Assembly: GCA_025800305.1 (NCBI GenBank)
Contig: JAOXRY010000293.1
Span: forward strand, 1-6,922
DNA length: 6,922 nt
Direction of reading: 5' to 3'
From: Campylobacterales bacterium
GTDB lineage: Bacteria > Campylobacterota > Campylobacteria > Campylobacterales > SZUA-545
In this document: positions 1 to 6,293 of the stretch, piece by piece
Layout of the letters: each line of letters begins with the position of its first letter
How positions within the stretch are numbered: the stretch's first letter is position 1
Notes under the pieces: model-generated
Seen by the model: the letters and a program-made list of their open reading frames with translations, nothing else
Told to the model about the DNA's origin: nothing
Database searches by the model: none
Program-made: the position numbers and the translations under genes

Positions 1-399
1 ACGGAAGAAAAACAGATAGAACTTTTAAATGCTAGAATCGAAACTAGGCTTAGATTTGGTGGCACAAATGTTATTGAAATTGAAAACCTAATCATCGATC
101 CAGATGAAGAGAAGATCTTCTTTGAAAGCAAAGAAATTGAACTTAAAGGAAAACCTTTTGAAGTTCTTACTCACCTTGCTAAACATAAAGGTCAAATTGT
201 TTCTAAAGAGCAACTTTTAGATGCTATTTGGGAAGAGCCAGAACTGGTAACTCCAAATGTAATCGAAGTTGCAATTAACCAAATTAGACAAAAAATGGAT
301 AAACCTTTAGAAATAGGCACAATTGAAACAGTTAGAAGAAGAGGATACAGATTCTGTTTCCCTAACTGTAATAAAGAAACAAATATAGTTACAGCTTAA
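1..399 (+). CDS. hsrA: Orphan response regulator HsrA/CosR, C-terminal DNA-binding domain (5' truncated by window)
   Basis: Reading frame 1 is open from the window edge to TAA at 397-399 and gives 132 residues. The N-terminal receiver domain lies outside the window. What remains is an OmpR/PhoB-type winged helix. It shows DPDEEKIF, KGKPFEVLTHLAKHKGQIVS, EQLLDAIWEEPE, TPNVIEVAINQIRQKMDKP and the wing sequence ETVRRRGYRFCFP. These blocks agree almost residue for residue with my recollection of Helicobacter HP1043 (HsrA), whose Campylobacter counterpart is CosR. From the literature, this family is an essential, phosphorylation-independent regulator of housekeeping and oxidative-stress genes. The recognition helix (about VIEVAINQIRQKMD) and the wing are intact, so the gene looks functional. 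It converges with hisS, and the two share a terminator. Recognition is by recalled sequence similarity, not a search. Confidence 0.95.
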   Translation, partial: TEEKQIELLNARIETRLRFGGTNVIEIENLIIDPDEEKIFFESKEIELKGKPFEVLTHLAKHKGQIVSKEQLLDAIWEEPELVTPNVIEVAINQIRQKMDKPLEIGTIETVRRRGYRFCFPNCNKETNIVTA

Positions 400-406
400 A
401 AGCTGA

Positions 407-433
407 AAAAGGGCTTATCCAATAAGCCCTTTT
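407..433. terminator. Bidirectional terminator between hsrA and hisS
   Basis: An 11-bp perfect inverted repeat has arms AAAAGGGCTTA (407-417) and TAAGCCCTTTT (423-433). A further T-A pair closes a three-base loop. It begins 8 nt after the hsrA stop, and on the minus strand the stem is followed by TTTTT (410-406). The A/T-rich arm ends supply the U tract in either direction. The hisS stop codon (417-415) lies inside the left arm, so the last five codons and stop of hisS are part of the stem-loop. A second small palindrome, CAGCTT-AA-AAGCTG (392-405), covers the hsrA stop codon. Confidence 0.8.
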
Positions 434-1638
434 AAATCCTCTTGTTTTATTACTTTTTCCTCTTTAGCCTCTAGATCTTTTACCCAGATCTCATTATTTT
501 GACCTTCATTTTCTCCAATTACACAACAGTATTTAGCACCAACTTTATCAGCACCTTTTAGATGTGATTTAAGGCTTTTTGTTTTAGGTTCAAATGTTAC
601 TTCATTTTCACGTCTAAGATCTACTGCCAATATGAAAGAAGTATCTGTATACTTTTCATCCATTGCACCAATATAGAACTTATTTAACGATTCGTCTTTT
701 TTTTCAAATAGAGGGAATATTCTCTCTATTCCAATTGCAAAACCAACAGCAGGAGTCTCTTTTCCATCAAGGTACTCAACTAGCTTATCATATCTTCCAC
801 CACCTGCTATTGCACTTTGGGCACCGATTTCTTTACTAACAAATTCAAAAGCTGTTTTGTTATAGTAATCAAGTCCTCTTACTAGGTTTTTATTGATAGA
901 AAATTCAATATTTGAGGCTTCTAAAAGCTTTTTTAATTTCTCAAAATCTGTATCACAATTCTGACAAAGATTATCTGTAATTTTTGGTGCATCCACATAG
1001 ATATTTTGACACTCTGAGTTTTTACAGTCAAGTGTTCTAATTGGGTTTGTTTCTGTTCTTTTTTTACAGTCATCACAGATCTTATCTTGGTGAGATCTTA
1101 AAAAAGAAACTAAGGTTTCTCTATATGTTGGCATACACTCTTTACAACCTAAAGAGTTTAACTGTAATTCACACCCTATTCCTAAATCATCAAAAATGTT
1201 TTTAGCAAGAGTGATAACAGCAGCGTCTTCATAGACACTCTCTTCACCAAAACTCTCAATTCCAAACTGGTGGAACTGTCTTAGTCTTCCCTTTTGAGGT
1301 CTTTCATATCTAAACATCGGACCACAGTAGTAAAATCTATTAAGTCCACCTTTTCTATCTAGCTTTTTTTCAACAAAAGCCCTGACAACACCAGCTGTTC
1401 CCTCTGGTCTCATAGATACGTCATTACCACCTTTGTCTTCAAAACGATACATCTCTTTTCCAACAATATCACTGGACTCACCAACAGATCTTATATATAA
1501 AGATGTTTCTTCTAATATTGGAGTTTCCACAAAACTAAAGCCATATTTTTTAGCAACATTTTCTGCAGTTTTTACAAAATAATTAAATTTCTCTCCATCA
1601 TCTATTAAATCTTTCATTCCCCTAAGAGCTTGTAACAT
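415..1638 (-). CDS. hisS: Histidyl-tRNA synthetase (HisRS)
   Basis: This 407-residue class II aminoacyl-tRNA synthetase activates histidine with ATP and charges tRNA-His in the cytoplasm. Motif 1 lies around residues 38-62. Motif 2 is FRYERPQKGRLRQFHQFGIE (109-128). The histidine-binding RGLDYY block is at 254-259, and motif 3 is AVGFAIGIERI (297-307). The mid-protein insertion carries paired cysteines (CDDC 188-191, CKNSEC 205-210, CQNC 225-228), a pattern that could bind zinc. The C-terminal 90 residues are the anticodon-binding domain. Length is typical for the family, and the N-terminal ALRGMKD is where HisRS proteins normally begin, which supports this ATG. AGGA (1650-1647) is spaced 8 nt before it. 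The gene is single, divergent from proA and convergent with hsrA. Its last codons lie in the terminator stem. Confidence 0.97.
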   Translation of the reverse strand: MLQALRGMKDLIDDGEKFNYFVKTAENVAKKYGFSFVETPILEETSLYIRSVGESSDIVGKEMYRFEDKGGNDVSMRPEGTAGVVRAFVEKKLDRKGGLNRFYYCGPMFRYERPQKGRLRQFHQFGIESFGEESVYEDAAVITLAKNIFDDLGIGCELQLNSLGCKECMPTYRETLVSFLRSHQDKICDDCKKRTETNPIRTLDCKNSECQNIYVDAPKITDNLCQNCDTDFEKLKKLLEASNIEFSINKNLVRGLDYYNKTAFEFVSKEIGAQSAIAGGGRYDKLVEYLDGKETPAVGFAIGIERIFPLFEKKDESLNKFYIGAMDEKYTDTSFILAVDLRRENEVTFEPKTKSLKSHLKGADKVGAKYCCVIGENEGQNNEIWVKDLEAKEEKVIKQEDLKGLIG

Positions 1639-1657
1639 TGTAATAATCCTATATTTT

Positions 1658-1697
1658 ATGTGATTTTATATGTTAATTATTATATAATAAATCACAT
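1658..1697. promoter_or_regulatory. Divergent hisS/proA promoter region with dyad
   Basis: The 77-bp gap between the divergent hisS and proA starts contains the 14-bp palindrome TTATTATATAATAA (1677-1690). It provides a perfect TATAAT -10 box on the plus strand (1683-1688, toward proA) and one on the minus strand (1684-1679, toward hisS), overlapping by two bases. Predicted transcripts would start near 1695 (+) and near 1672 (-), giving leaders of about 21 and 33 nt. A separate perfect 9-bp inverted repeat, ATGTGATTT (1658-1666) and AAATCACAT (1689-1697), lies just downstream of each -10 box and could be an operator. The -10 calls are read directly; transcription starts and operator function are inferred. 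Confidence 0.6.
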
Positions 1698-1715
1698 TTT
1701 ACTAAGGTAGAACAG

Positions 1716-2951
1716 ATGATAGAATTCTTACAAAAAGCAAAAGAAGCTTCAGGGATAATAGGAAATTTAGACACAAAAACAAAAAATAATTTATTAAACA
1801 CAATAGCAGATATGCTTGTTGTTAATGCTCCTATGATTATTAGTGGAAATAAAATCGATATTAAAAATGCAAAAGACAACAACTTAAGTTCAGCACTTGT
1901 TGATAGACTTTTTCTTGATGAAGAAAGAATTGAAGGTATGGCAACTGCCCTTAGAGAAATTGCAGCTTTAACAGAACCTGTTGGAAAAGTAATCGATGGA
2001 TGGATAACAGAAGATAATCTTAAAATAGAAAAAGTTTCAGTACCAATTGGTGTAATCGGTGTAATTTATGAATCAAGACCAAATGTAACAAGTGACGTTG
2101 CTGGACTTTGTATAAAAAGTGGAAATGTTGCCATTTTAAAAGGTGGAAAAGAGGCTCAAAACTCTAACGAAGCCATCGCTAAAATCATTGGTGAAGCCAT
2201 TGAGTCTCAAGGACTACCAAAAGAGATGGTATCTTTATTGCCAGATAGTTCCAGAGAAGGTGTAAACTTCTTAATTAAGCAAGATAAATATGTTGATCTT
2301 ATCATACCAAGAGGTGGAGAAACTCTTATTAGACACGTTAGCAAAAATGCTTCTGTTCCTGTGGTAAAACATGATAAAGGACTTTGTCATACATACGTTG
2401 ATATTGACGCAGATCTTGATGACGCTGTTGAAATTAGTCTAAATGCAAAAACACAAAGACCAGGTGTTTGTAATGCAATGGAAACAATGCTTGTTCACAA
2501 AGATATAGCCCATGACTTTATTCCTAAAATCGTAAAAGAACTTGAAGAAAAAGGAACAGAACTTAGAGGTTGTACTACAACAACAACTATTGCCAATGTT
2601 ACACTTGCCAATGAAGAAGATTGGGATACTGAATATCTAGCAAACATTCTTTCTATTAAGGTTGTTGAAGATGTTAAAGAAGCAGTTAAACATGTCAACA
2701 AATATGGTTCAGGGCACTCTGAATGTATTGTTACTAAAAATTATGAAAATGGTGAGACATTTTTAAATGAAGTTGATGCTGCTTGTGTTTATATCAATGC
2801 CTCAACAAGATTTACAGATGGCGGAGCTTTTGGTTTTGGTGCTGAAGTTGGAATTTCCACAAACAAACTACACTCTCGTGGACCAATGGGTATCAATGAT
2901 TTAACAACATATAAATTCAAAATTTATGGTCACGGACAAATAAGAGGCTAG
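1716..2951 (+). CDS. proA: Glutamate-5-semialdehyde dehydrogenase (gamma-glutamyl phosphate reductase)
   Basis: This 411-residue enzyme carries out the NADPH-dependent reduction of gamma-glutamyl phosphate to glutamate-5-semialdehyde, the second step of proline synthesis, in the cytoplasm. It is an aldehyde-dehydrogenase-fold protein. Visible family blocks are YESRPNVTSDVAGLCIKSGN (118-137), LKGGKEA (141-147), IIPRGGETLIRHV (196-208), the catalytic-cysteine segment RPGVCNAMET (248-257, Cys252), DWDTEYLA (302-309), YGSGHSE (330-336) and STRFTDGGAFGFGAEVGIST (363-382). Length matches the family and no key residue is missing. AAGG (1704-1707) sits 8 nt before the ATG. proB and proC are not in the window. 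The gene heads a tight three-gene cluster with the downstream kinase and GGDEF-type genes, an unusual partnership for a proline gene. Confidence 0.97.
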   Translation: MIEFLQKAKEASGIIGNLDTKTKNNLLNTIADMLVVNAPMIISGNKIDIKNAKDNNLSSALVDRLFLDEERIEGMATALREIAALTEPVGKVIDGWITEDNLKIEKVSVPIGVIGVIYESRPNVTSDVAGLCIKSGNVAILKGGKEAQNSNEAIAKIIGEAIESQGLPKEMVSLLPDSSREGVNFLIKQDKYVDLIIPRGGETLIRHVSKNASVPVVKHDKGLCHTYVDIDADLDDAVEISLNAKTQRPGVCNAMETMLVHKDIAHDFIPKIVKELEEKGTELRGCTTTTTIANVTLANEEDWDTEYLANILSIKVVEDVKEAVKHVNKYGSGHSECIVTKNYENGETFLNEVDAACVYINASTRFTDGGAFGFGAEVGISTNKLHSRGPMGINDLTTYKFKIYGHGQIRG

Positions 2952-2956
2952 TTTTG
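2942..2956 (+). promoter_or_regulatory. Shine-Dalgarno and TTG start of the kinase gene, inside the proA end
   Basis: AAGAGG (2942-2947) overlaps the last codons of proA and lies 6 nt before TTG (2954-2956). The proA stop TAG (2949-2951) falls between them. This decides the start: the next in-frame methionine codon is about 160 residues into the protein, after the whole GAF domain. A ribosome finishing proA would stop almost on the new start, so translational coupling is likely. Confidence 0.7.
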
Positions 2957-4225
2957 GACTATAAAGACAAACTTGAACTTCTATTAGATCTGGGAAAGGT
3001 CATATCAAAAGAGCACGACTTAGATGAACTTCTAACAGTTCTTAGTGATATCACAATAAAAATATTAACTGCTGATAGATGTTCAATATTTCTTTTAGAT
3101 AAAAAAAAGAATGAACTATGGTCAAAAGTCGCCCAAGGAGTTGAAAAGAAGATAATAGTTCCTCTTGGAAAAGGGATTGCTGGTTATACTGCAGAGTCTC
3201 AAGAAATACAAATTGTTATTGATGCCTACAATGATATTAGATTCTACAACGAAATTGACAAAATTACTGGATACAAAACAGACAATATTTTAACTGTACC
3301 ACTGATTAATAAAAATGATGAGACTTTAGGTGTTTTTCAAGTGTTAAATAAAACAGAGGGTTTTTTTGACAATGAAGATGCAGAAATATTAATTTTATTG
3401 GCGGAGTATGTCAGTTCAATCTTAGAAAATGCCATGCTTTATGATTCTTTAAAAGGAATGAATGAAAGCCTTGAAAAAAAAGTCCAAGAAGAAGTTGAAA
3501 AAAATAGAGAAAAAGATCGTCAGCTTATCCAACAAGGGAAGATGATAGCTGTCAGTGATGTTATTGGAAATATAGCCCACCAATGGAGACAACCTCTTAA
3601 TGTGGTCTCTTTGTTGGTTCAAAACATTGAGATGACCCTTGAAAATGATGGAGTTGTAAATAAAGAAATTGATAAAAGTCTGTTAAGTGTCAACCAGATT
3701 TTAGATGAACTTTCAATAACTATTGATGATTTTAGAACCTTTTTTAACCCCAATAGACAAAAAGAAGAGTTTTTGATTTTAGATGCTCTTAATGATGCTC
3801 TCTCAATGGTTAAAGGTTCTATAGATGAGAATGCTGTTGAACTTTATATTGTAGGAAATAAAAAACTCAAACACTATGGATATAAAAATGAGCTATGCCA
3901 AGTTTTTGTAAATCTTTTTAATAACTCTATTGATGCTTTTATAGATAATGAGTCCTATGGAGAAATTGAAATTTCTATTGAAGAGATTGATAATCATGTT
4001 GTAATTATTTTTAAAGATAATGGTGGTGGAATAAAAGAAGATATACACGATAGTATCTTTGAACCATACACAACAACAAAACATAAAGCACAAGGAACAG
4101 GAATAGGATTGTACATGGTAAAAAGTGTTATAGAAATCCATATGGATGGCACTATCACTTCTAAAAATACAATGCTAAACAATCAAGAAGGTGCATCTTT
4201 TAAAATTAAACTAAAATGTCCATAG
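2954..4225 (+). CDS. Soluble GAF-domain sensor histidine kinase
   Basis: This 423-residue protein has no signal peptide or membrane segment, so it should sense a cytoplasmic signal. The GAF domain spans about residues 5-158 (DELLTVLSDITIKILTADRC, LGKGIAGYTA, VPLINKNDETLGVFQVLNK). A charged helical linker, probably coiled coil, covers about 160-195. The phosphoacceptor helix is GNIAHQWRQPLNVVSLLVQN, with His209 as the expected phosphorylation site. The ATP-binding domain has N box QVFVNLFNNSIDAF (316-329), G1 DNGGGI (355-360), F box FEPYTTTK (369-376) and G2 GTGIGLYM (381-388). All kinase boxes are intact. The HQWRQPL form of the H box is, from experience, common in kinases of this phylum. The gene follows proA by 2 bp and overlaps the next gene by 10 bp. 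No response regulator is encoded beside it, so its target is unknown. The start is TTG (see separate entry). Confidence 0.9.
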   Translation: MDYKDKLELLLDLGKVISKEHDLDELLTVLSDITIKILTADRCSIFLLDKKKNELWSKVAQGVEKKIIVPLGKGIAGYTAESQEIQIVIDAYNDIRFYNEIDKITGYKTDNILTVPLINKNDETLGVFQVLNKTEGFFDNEDAEILILLAEYVSSILENAMLYDSLKGMNESLEKKVQEEVEKNREKDRQLIQQGKMIAVSDVIGNIAHQWRQPLNVVSLLVQNIEMTLENDGVVNKEIDKSLLSVNQILDELSITIDDFRTFFNPNRQKEEFLILDALNDALSMVKGSIDENAVELYIVGNKKLKHYGYKNELCQVFVNLFNNSIDAFIDNESYGEIEISIEEIDNHVVIIFKDNGGGIKEDIHDSIFEPYTTTKHKAQGTGIGLYMVKSVIEIHMDGTITSKNTMLNNQEGASFKIKLKCP

Positions 4226-5676
4226 AACAAATTGCTGCAAAAACCATCCGAGCTTTAAAAGCAAACAACCTAAGCTTAACACCAGAAAACTATACAAAAG
4301 TTTTCTGCCATGAGGCTAGAAACAGTGGTTCAAAAATTGATGATTGTTTCAAGCTAGAAAAACACTTTGAAAAACTCTCTGAAGAAAATAAAAAATTAGC
4401 CAATAATTACAATATTACAACAATTGATGAGTTTATCGTATTTCTTACTGCAACTCTTAATCGTACAGGAGATCTTAAAAATGACGACTTTTTTCATGCC
4501 GCTGTTCTTCTTTGTAAACAGCTTTTAAAATATCTTTCTACCTTTCCAGATAAAAATGTCAGATCTTTAGCAGAAGAAGGATTAAAACTTGAGTTTAAGA
4601 ACTACCAAAGAGTTATGGAACAAAGAACTAAGTGGCTAGATCTAATTTCCTCAAACAATTTTGACTACCTTAATAAACTTGATAAATATGGCTATTTTGA
4701 TAAAGAAGATCTTCATAACTTAATAGAAGAAGTCATTATCAATCTTGAAAAAGATAGCGATGTGAAAGCCGTTTCCAATCTAATTAGTGATCTTTTAGAA
4801 GAGATAGCCCAAGAAGATGGTGCTCCCGTTAAAGATCTTATCAATGAACTAAAAGACAACCCTAAAATAATTACTTCAAATTCTATAGTCCATGAAGTAA
4901 AAGATCACTTTGAAGCTTACTTTAAAATCAAACATAAGGTTCTTAAAAAGTCATCAATTGACTTTAAAGATGCCATTGATTTTTATACAGAAAAAACATC
5001 TGCATTTAAAGATAGCATGGAAAGTCACAAAAATAAGCTTCTTAATTTTAAAGATGAGATCTCATCAATTAATCCAACAGGAGTTTTTTCAAGGATCTTT
5101 GGAATAACAGAAGGAATTGAAAAAAGTGTTGATGAAATTGGAAGTTCAATCAATCAAAGTGAACTAGAGATAATCAAACTAAGAAAAAAAGTTGAAGATC
5201 TTGAAGCTAGTCTCTCTTTGGAAAAAAGAAGAAACGATACAGATCTTCTTACTACCCTTTTCACAAGAAGAAAAATACTCTCTTTTGCCTCAAACTATGA
5301 AGAGAGCTTCAAACTACAAAAAAAAGACTACACAGTTGTTTTTCTAAAACCAAATAACTTTGAACAAGTAGCAGAAGAATTTGGAAGATTTGCTTCTGAT
5401 ACTGTTCTTTCTAGTATAGGAAAATTCTTAAAAGCAAAAGTAGCAGATATTGGACAGATTGGAAGATACAATGGAAATATCTTTTTAGTTCTTAGCCAAT
5501 TAAATGAAGACATCGTCTTAAAACACCTTCAAGATCTAAAACACAAAGTAGAAAAAAGTAAGTTTATGTACGAAGAAAAAAGAGTAGAAATTACAATCTC
5601 ATACGGTATTGGAAAACGAAAAGACTTTATCTCTCAAAAAGATATTTTTAATAGAGTTTTTGAAGCGATGAGATAA
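4216..5676 (+). CDS. Helical protein with a C-terminal degenerate (probably inactive) GGDEF domain
   Basis: This 486-residue cytoplasmic protein begins with AAKTIRALKANNLSLTPENY, an N-terminal segment I associate with GGDEF proteins of this phylum. It continues as predicted mostly helical sequence, with a likely coiled coil at about 315-340. Residues about 340-486 follow the GGDEF fold: DLLTTLFTRR (343-352) stands for the usual LTGLxNRR, VVFLKPNNF (374-382) for the metal-binding strand, FGRFASDTVL (389-398) for the GH..GD.VL block, RYNGNIFLVLS (417-427) for the signature strand, and ITISYGIG (459-466) for the end. The signature GGDEF is NGNIF, and the metal-binding Asp is replaced by Lys or Pro. 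Cyclase activity is therefore unlikely; GTP or c-di-GMP sensing, or a purely structural role, remains possible. The ATG overlaps the kinase stop by 10 bp with no clear Shine-Dalgarno, suggesting translational coupling. The domain ends slightly early (FEAMR), and its stop codon overlaps a 24-bp direct repeat. Confidence 0.85.
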   Translation: MSIEQIAAKTIRALKANNLSLTPENYTKVFCHEARNSGSKIDDCFKLEKHFEKLSEENKKLANNYNITTIDEFIVFLTATLNRTGDLKNDDFFHAAVLLCKQLLKYLSTFPDKNVRSLAEEGLKLEFKNYQRVMEQRTKWLDLISSNNFDYLNKLDKYGYFDKEDLHNLIEEVIINLEKDSDVKAVSNLISDLLEEIAQEDGAPVKDLINELKDNPKIITSNSIVHEVKDHFEAYFKIKHKVLKKSSIDFKDAIDFYTEKTSAFKDSMESHKNKLLNFKDEISSINPTGVFSRIFGITEGIEKSVDEIGSSINQSELEIIKLRKKVEDLEASLSLEKRRNDTDLLTTLFTRRKILSFASNYEESFKLQKKDYTVVFLKPNNFEQVAEEFGRFASDTVLSSIGKFLKAKVADIGQIGRYNGNIFLVLSQLNEDIVLKHLQDLKHKVEKSKFMYEEKRVEITISYGIGKRKDFISQKDIFNRVFEAMR

Positions 5677-5698
5677 AATAAACTCCATTAACAAAGCT
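5675..5698 (+). repeat. 24-bp direct repeat, left copy
   Basis: This sequence is identical over 24 bases to 6425-6448 and starts AAAATAAACTCC. It contains the last two bases of the TAA stop of the GGDEF-type gene. The flanking bases differ on both sides (5674 T versus 6424 A; 5699 T versus 6449 A). A 24-base exact match within 1 kb is very unlikely by chance even in AT-rich DNA. It may be an attachment or target site, or a duplicated gene tail. Confidence 0.9.
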
Positions 5699-5708
5699 TA
5701 TGGATGTC

Positions 5709-5730
5709 GAGGGGAGCTACCCCTCTTTTA
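5709..5730 (+). terminator. Rho-independent terminator of the proA-kinase-GGDEF operon
   Basis: The stem GAGGGG (5709-5714) and CCCCTC (5720-5725) closes a five-base AGCTA loop and is followed by TTTT. It lies 32 bp after the stop of the GGDEF-type gene, just inside the repeat-bounded segment. The stem is G/C-rich, and only the plus strand has a following T run, so it serves the operon. Confidence 0.75.
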
Positions 5731-5842
5731 GATTAATAGAGACCTGTTGTTACAAACAAAACCAAAATTAAAATGACCACCAATTGAAAATACAAAGGAA
5801 AACCTTTGTGTGTTCTATCCCACAAAACCCAACCATTAAACC
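5731..5842. other. Non-coding A-rich segment with mutually exclusive hairpins
   Basis: No gene or start-plus-ribosome-site is visible here. Two overlapping inverted repeats are present. ACAAAGG (5792-5798) with CCTTTGT (5803-5809) closes an AAAA loop, while TTTGTG (5805-5810) with CACAAA (5821-5826) uses the same bases. In addition, TTTGTGTG (5805-5812) is complementary to CACACAAA (5878-5885), inside the adjoining small-RNA gene. The role is unknown. Confidence 0.4.
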
Positions 5843-5875
5843 AAAAAAAAAGGCTAAGAGCCGAAACCCTTAGCC
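5843..5875 (-). terminator. Strong Rho-independent terminator of the minus-strand small RNA
   Basis: Read on the minus strand, GGCTAAG (5875-5869) pairs with CTTAGCC (5858-5852) around a ten-base GGTTTCGGCT loop that can be tightened by a G-C and a G-U pair. Nine consecutive T follow (5851-5843). This is the best-formed terminator in the window. Confidence 0.85.
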
Positions 5876-5925
5876 ATCACACAAAAACTCACTAGCGAAA
5901 TGAGTTTAGTTACCTTGTATTTTCT
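5843..5925 (-). ncRNA. Candidate small RNA, about 83 nt, unknown family
   Basis: A consensus promoter (TATAAT at 5938-5933) is followed about 7 nt later by a purine start (near 5925). The RNA would contain a 5' hairpin, AAACTCA (5907-5901) with TGAGTTT (5891-5885) around a nine-base TTTCGCTAG loop, then a short linker and the intrinsic terminator hairpin with nine U. No open reading frame with a ribosome site is visible; an ATG in the terminator stem opens only seven codons. I do not recognise it as tmRNA, SRP RNA, 6S RNA, RNase P RNA or a riboswitch I know. It lies 68 bp downstream of the winged-helix gene on the same strand and inside the repeat-bounded segment. It could be an independent regulatory RNA or a processed 3' region of that gene. 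Expression is inferred only from the signals. Confidence 0.6.
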
Positions 5926-5932
5926 AACAGAA

Positions 5933-5961
5933 ATTATATCTGAAAAGTATTTGATGTGCAA
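5933..5961 (-). promoter_or_regulatory. Sigma70-type promoter of the candidate small RNA
   Basis: The minus strand has a perfect -10 TATAAT (5938-5933). A partial -35 TTGCAC (5961-5956) lies 17 bp upstream. Weak -35 boxes are usual in Campylobacterota. No ribosome site and start codon follow, so the promoter points to a non-coding transcript. Confidence 0.6.
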
Positions 5962-5993
5962 ATTTTGTTCAATTTAGCTTTTTTTCTCTACTT

Positions 5994-6293
5994 TTATTCA
6001 CTCTCCAGCTCCTCTAGTATCATATTTTCTTGAATTAAGAAATTGCCATCATATTCTTTTTTAAACCTTAACATTCCCATTGTTTGTAGTTCCTGTATAT
6101 GGAATGTAACTTTATTTTTGTTCCATGATAAATCTTTACATATCATTTGATTATCAAGATCTATATTTTCTTCAGCTTTTGCGTATAAGTAAAGAAAAAG
6201 TCTAAATGCGGAATCAGATAAAGCAGTTTGAATAATTAAGTTTCTACTAACTTGTAAAGGTCTATTTTCGATACCCTTAAGTCCTATAGACAT
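5994..6293 (-). CDS. Small winged-helix DNA-binding protein, replisome-organizer/Rep-like fold
   Basis: This 99-residue protein appears to be one winged helix-turn-helix domain. Residues 12-41 (PLQVSRNLIIQTALSDSAFRL onward) resemble the opening of phage or plasmid replication-organizer N-terminal domains, where an LSxxAFRL helix begins the fold. LDNQMICKDLSW (46-57) would be helix 2 and NKNKVTFHIQELQTMGML (58-75) the recognition helix. RFKKEYDGNFLI (76-87) looks like the beta wing. The tail is acidic (EELESE). No second domain is present, so it is more likely a transcription regulator or a truncated relative than a full initiator. AAGG lies about 6 nt before the ATG. TATAAT boxes upstream (for example 6389-6384) suggest its own promoter. 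It sits inside the direct-repeat-bounded segment with the small RNA downstream on the same strand. The family assignment is pattern recognition, not a search. Confidence 0.7.
   Translation of the reverse strand: MSIGLKGIENRPLQVSRNLIIQTALSDSAFRLFLYLYAKAEENIDLDNQMICKDLSWNKNKVTFHIQELQTMGMLRFKKEYDGNFLIQENMILEELESE

Noticed and set aside
2566..2594. ACAACAACA-type run in proA, giving consecutive threonines
   Set aside because: It is short, in frame and inside a variable loop of ProA, so there is no reason to call it a functional repeat.
1673..4182. Several 60-80 residue minus-strand open frames opposite proA and the kinase gene
   Set aside because: They are low-complexity antisense frames lying opposite proteins with clear family motifs, so they are shadows of the real genes.
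4910..5107. 65-residue plus-strand frame inside the GGDEF-type gene
   Set aside because: It is an alternate frame of a continuous 486-residue gene, with no ribosome site or domain.
4216..5676. Frequent GATCTT/AGATCT strings
   Set aside because: They coincide with Asp-Leu and Arg-Ser codon pairs under AT-rich codon use and show no regular spacing.
5852..5877. Minus-strand ATG opening a seven-codon reading frame (MAKGFGS) inside the small-RNA terminator hairpin
   Set aside because: No ribosome-binding site precedes it, and the frame lies wholly within the terminator stem-loop, so it is most simply chance.
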